Shown piece by piece: positions 7,869 to 10,398 of a stretch of 10,398 bases of DNA. The notes beneath the pieces were generated by a model, which saw only the letters and a list, made by a program, of their open reading frames with translations, ran no database searches and had not been told where the DNA came from. This DNA is from Cyclostephanos tholiformis (taxonomy: Eukaryota; Bacillariophyta; Thalassiosirophyceae; Thalassiosirales; Thalassiosiraceae), in contig JALLPB010001295.1 of the NCBI GenBank assembly GCA_036939975.1, forward strand, positions 1-10,398, given 5' to 3'. A program made the translations under genes and the position numbers. How positions within the stretch are numbered: position 1 is the first letter of the stretch; each line of letters opens with the position of its first letter.

Positions 7869-8333
7869 GCTGCGCGGCGCAGTGGACGGAGGCGAGATAT
7901 TATTGAGTGAATTCCGGACAGGGATGCACCAAATAATATTATTATCTCGAAGGTGAGGGCTAAATCGAACATACTTAGCAAAATTTCTCACGGATTCCCA
8001 AGCAGAAAATGCCTCTTCGAGCCTTGGCGCCTTGCCTTGTCCTAGCTGGATACTTACTACTACTTAGTCTTTCACGTCCTTCCTGGCAGCAGCGACGCCC
8101 GATTCCAAGGCGATTCAATTGAAGGCAACATTATTAGGGATGACCAAGTTGATGACTTACAGTAACGTCATATTGTAGTCAAGTTTAACTCGGTAAGTAA
8201 ATAGTGTATCGTTACACTTTTTTTTCTGTGCGCGAGGCACCCAAGAAAGTACCTGTGAATGATAAACCAGAACGCCACCTGTGGTAAGCTGAATTAACTG
8301 AACAACCTGCCACGCACGAATACATCTAACAAT
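7869..8333. other. Intergenic region between the kinase-like gene and the glycosyltransferase
   Basis: This 465-bp interval should hold the 3' end of the kinase-like gene and the promoter and leader of the glycosyltransferase, which lie head to tail on the minus strand. The glycosyltransferase frame stays open without Met for about 60 codons upstream of its ATG and then meets a stop. I see no other gene, RNA or repeat. No AATAAA is evident after the kinase stop codon. Confidence 0.5.
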
Positions 8334-9827
8334 TTAAAAGCTATACGGGCCAAAACCCGTCGTGATGAAGTACGGATGTAGGAGGAAACCAGTGATATCC
8401 GGTCTCCTTCCCGGCTGCAAACTCAGACACTTGCCAATCAAATCCCTCAACTTCGCATCGGGCACCTCGCTCACATCAGCCACGAATGTATCCGCGCACA
8501 ATTCCCTCGTCACAACGCTCGGCGACTTATTACCAAAATACGGCTTCCCGGTAGATAATTCGTATAGCATCATCCCCAACGACCAAATATCGTACGAATA
8601 ATCCAAAACGAATTCCCCCCCGCACCCGTCCATGTAGGCCCTGGCGAATTCCGGCGGACACGCCTCGGGGGTGTAATCGATGGGGTTGCCACCCCTGGCG
8701 ATGACACTCTCCAAATCGATTCCCTTGACGCCCGGAAGTCCCATGCCGCCATTAACGTCGTTCACCTCCTCGTTGAAATTGTCGACTTTGACAACAATGA
8801 AATTCTCCGTCTTGAGATCGGTCCAGACCAAGTTGCTCGAATGCACCGCCTGAATGCACTGCCCCGCCGCCGAGGCCGCATCACGCAGTGCTCGGCCGCG
8901 GATGGGACGACCCTTGCGCGCCGAGAGAAGCGCCTTGAGGTCGTACTGACCCGATTCGATGACCAGGGCGGCATACTTGCCGTCGAGGTCGCGTTTGTTG
9001 CTCTGTACGGTCTCAATGTATTCCATCTTCTTGGCAAAGCGTCCCGTGAATAGTCCCGATTGGACCTTGTTGTAGTTAGAATTTTCGAGCCGAAGTCTTT
9101 CGAAGTCGGGACTTAGCTTGACGGTGAGTTTTTGTACCCCAGATGCATCGCCGTCCTCGAACCCGGCGGGTACGTCGGGGATGTTGGCATCGGCCAGGTA
9201 CGCCGTCCAGATTTTGGCAGCCCTGCCGGATGATTGGCGCGGATTGCCCGCGAGGAGGTACTTCCCATTCGGGCCGACGGTCGTCCCGGTCAGAGAAAAT
9301 TTGGATTTGGCAAGTTTGCGCAGTTCGGTGGGGGAGAATTTCGACTGAGTGGCAGCGGTTACTTTTGCTGCAGCGAACGGATTCTTCGCGGGAGCTGCTG
9401 TAACCTTCTTCTCTGCTTCCAAGCGCGCTGAATCCTTCTTCCCCGCGGCCTCCTTGGCTTTCTTTGCCTCCATCGCTGGGATAGACGCGCCATATGCAAC
9501 GTTCGACAATTTGTATTTACTACCACTACTCGTCTCGACGATCGAATTTTCATATACCACCGCCTGATCCTTAATCGGTGACGTCGTGATTCTATCGCCA
9601 TCTCGAATGGTGGGGTGATTTGTTACGGTGCCCGAGATGGTACCCTTCGACGATTCGTATTTCCAGTTGCTGATGATGGGCGGACCAGATGCGCGGAGCG
9701 GCGGGCAGTAGACGTCTCTTTCGGGTGCAGGAATGATGATGGCGGTCGGGGAGATGAAGGCCGAAGAGAATGAGAGGTAGGACGCGGCGAGAGCTGCCAT
9801 GATGGTTTCTCGTTGGACTCTCATCAT
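8334..9827 (-). CDS. Plastid-targeted protein-kinase-like protein, possible pseudokinase
   Basis: 497 residues from the first ATG at 9827; a second ATG follows at once and Met10 is a further candidate start. Residues up to 23 form a signal peptide ending SSA|FISP, the diatom plastid import motif. Residues ~50-110 are a Thr/Ser-rich stretch (GTISGTVTNHPTIRDGDRIT) of unclear function. Residues ~117-160 are Ala/Lys/Glu-rich, probably helical linker. The kinase fold is clearest in the C-lobe: catalytic loop VWTDLKTEN with Asp337, Lys339 and Asn342, IDLE (Asp371) in place of DFG, PPE 391-393 in place of APE, DIWSLG 413-418 and a closing RRPD. The N-lobe has no evident glycine loop; LTVKLS (Lys237) may carry the ATP-binding lysine. 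HRD is WTD. The fold is well supported; activity and substrate are unknown. Confidence 0.85.
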   Translation of the reverse strand: MMRVQRETIMAALAASYLSFSSAFISPTAIIIPAPERDVYCPPLRASGPPIISNWKYESSKGTISGTVTNHPTIRDGDRITTSPIKDQAVVYENSIVETSSGSKYKLSNVAYGASIPAMEAKKAKEAAGKKDSARLEAEKKVTAAPAKNPFAAAKVTAATQSKFSPTELRKLAKSKFSLTGTTVGPNGKYLLAGNPRQSSGRAAKIWTAYLADANIPDVPAGFEDGDASGVQKLTVKLSPDFERLRLENSNYNKVQSGLFTGRFAKKMEYIETVQSNKRDLDGKYAALVIESGQYDLKALLSARKGRPIRGRALRDAASAAGQCIQAVHSSNLVWTDLKTENFIVVKVDNFNEEVNDVNGGMGLPGVKGIDLESVIARGGNPIDYTPEACPPEFARAYMDGCGGEFVLDYSYDIWSLGMMLYELSTGKPYFGNKSPSVVTRELCADTFVADVSEVPDAKLRDLIGKCLSLQPGRRPDITGFLLHPYFITTGFGPYSF

Positions 9828-10398
9828 CAACTCGTCAACTCCTCATCTGGTTGTTGAGTAATCGAGGAAAGTGAAGGTGGGGGAGGAGGTCGGTGGGGAT
9901 GGTAGTGGACTGAGTGGATAGATGGAGGAATCGATGTGCCTCAGAATGAAGATATCCAGGCAAAAAAGCTGAGTCGATATTTTGCGGTTGGAATCAAATC
10001 TCAACTTGGCGGGAAGCATTCGAGATCTTTTCTACTAAACGTGTGTATGTTGTATAGTAGATAAGTACGACAAGTACTTATTTTTTACCCAAGGATTTTT
10101 GGTACCGTAGAACACGCGGCTCTGGAAGAAACATCCCCCTTCTCATTTCTTTTTTGTGCGAAAATAACTAAATAATTTCTACAAAAAATCCGCTTGCGAC
10201 TGTCATGAAGAAACAAGTTTTTGGTCCCGCCGGGGAAACTCATTTTTCGGACATTGGAGTTGAGGGAAACTAAGGCTGTGATTTCTTTGAGCAAGTACGC
10301 ATGTGGACGTTTAGACATAGGAACAATGTGGAATTCGGTGAACTTTTTATTTTAAGACAGTGTCTTATGTTTTTAGTCATTCTATTCCGTGATTTTGT
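9828..10398. other. Upstream region of the kinase-like gene, no gene seen
   Basis: This holds the presumed promoter and leader of the minus-strand kinase-like gene. Bases ~9863-9932 are strongly purine-rich on the plus strand, giving a pyrimidine-rich leader on the sense strand. An inverted repeat TAAGTAC/GTACTTA with a 5-nt centre lies at 10062-10080. Beyond ~10080 the DNA is AT-rich; the longest minus-strand frame (10085-10318, 77 codons) has no recognisable feature and I do not call it a gene. Confidence 0.5.
10062..10080. repeat. Inverted repeat TAAGTAC-N5-GTACTTA
   Basis: Perfect 7-bp arms flank GACAA. It lies about 235 bp upstream of the start codon of the kinase-like gene and shares the AGTAC core with the AGTACT cluster at 35-57. 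A regulatory role is possible but unsupported. Confidence 0.4.

Noticed and set aside
7869..7991. Extension of the glycosyltransferase upstream of 7868
   Set aside because: The open frame there has no ATG, and the ATG at 7868 gives a textbook short basic tail plus membrane anchor.
10085..10318. 77-codon minus-strand frame upstream of the kinase-like gene
   Set aside because: It has an ATG, but composition and sequence look random, and it would lie in the presumed promoter region.

Overview
The window looks like nuclear DNA of a photosynthetic stramenopile with a secondary red-type plastid, most likely a diatom. Two encoded proteins start with a signal peptide ending in Ala-Phe (VA|FMA and SA|FIS), the ASAFAP-type signature of diatom plastid import. 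Genes carry short GT-AG introns (120-144 bp) or none. Coding DNA is GC-rich with in-frame trinucleotide repeats, while some intergenic stretches are clearly AT-rich. The species cannot be named from this sequence.

Layout. 1-1557: no convincing gene; a repeat and palindrome cluster at the left edge, an AT-rich block, a 39-bp tandem duplication and the 3' region of the next gene. 1558-3456 (-): intronless, plastid-targeted ferredoxin-sulfite reductase. 3457-4048: shared divergent promoter interval. 4049-6085 (+): RRP9/U3-55K, the U3 snoRNP WD40 protein, two exons, with an unusual Gly/Arg-rich plus acidic N-terminal arm. 6086-6334: short convergent interval. 6335-7868 (-): type II membrane glycosyltransferase of the GT92 (DUF23) kind; I recovered three exons. 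7869-8333: intergenic. 8334-9827 (-): plastid-targeted protein-kinase-like protein with degenerate catalytic motifs. 9828-10398: upstream region of that kinase, with a pyrimidine-rich leader (sense strand) and no supportable gene.

The four genes do not form one pathway. They cover plastid sulfur assimilation (sulfite to sulfide), nucleolar pre-rRNA processing, secretory-pathway glycosylation and an unidentified plastid kinase or pseudokinase. The only regulatory link the layout suggests is the head-to-head sulfite reductase/RRP9 pair, which share 592 bp between start codons. I found no mobile element with intact coding capacity, no CRISPR array, no rRNA or tRNA, and no obvious new multigene system. 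The most unusual items are the RRP9 N-terminal arm, the kinase with altered HRD and DFG motifs, and the CGACATGTCG repeat cluster at the left edge.
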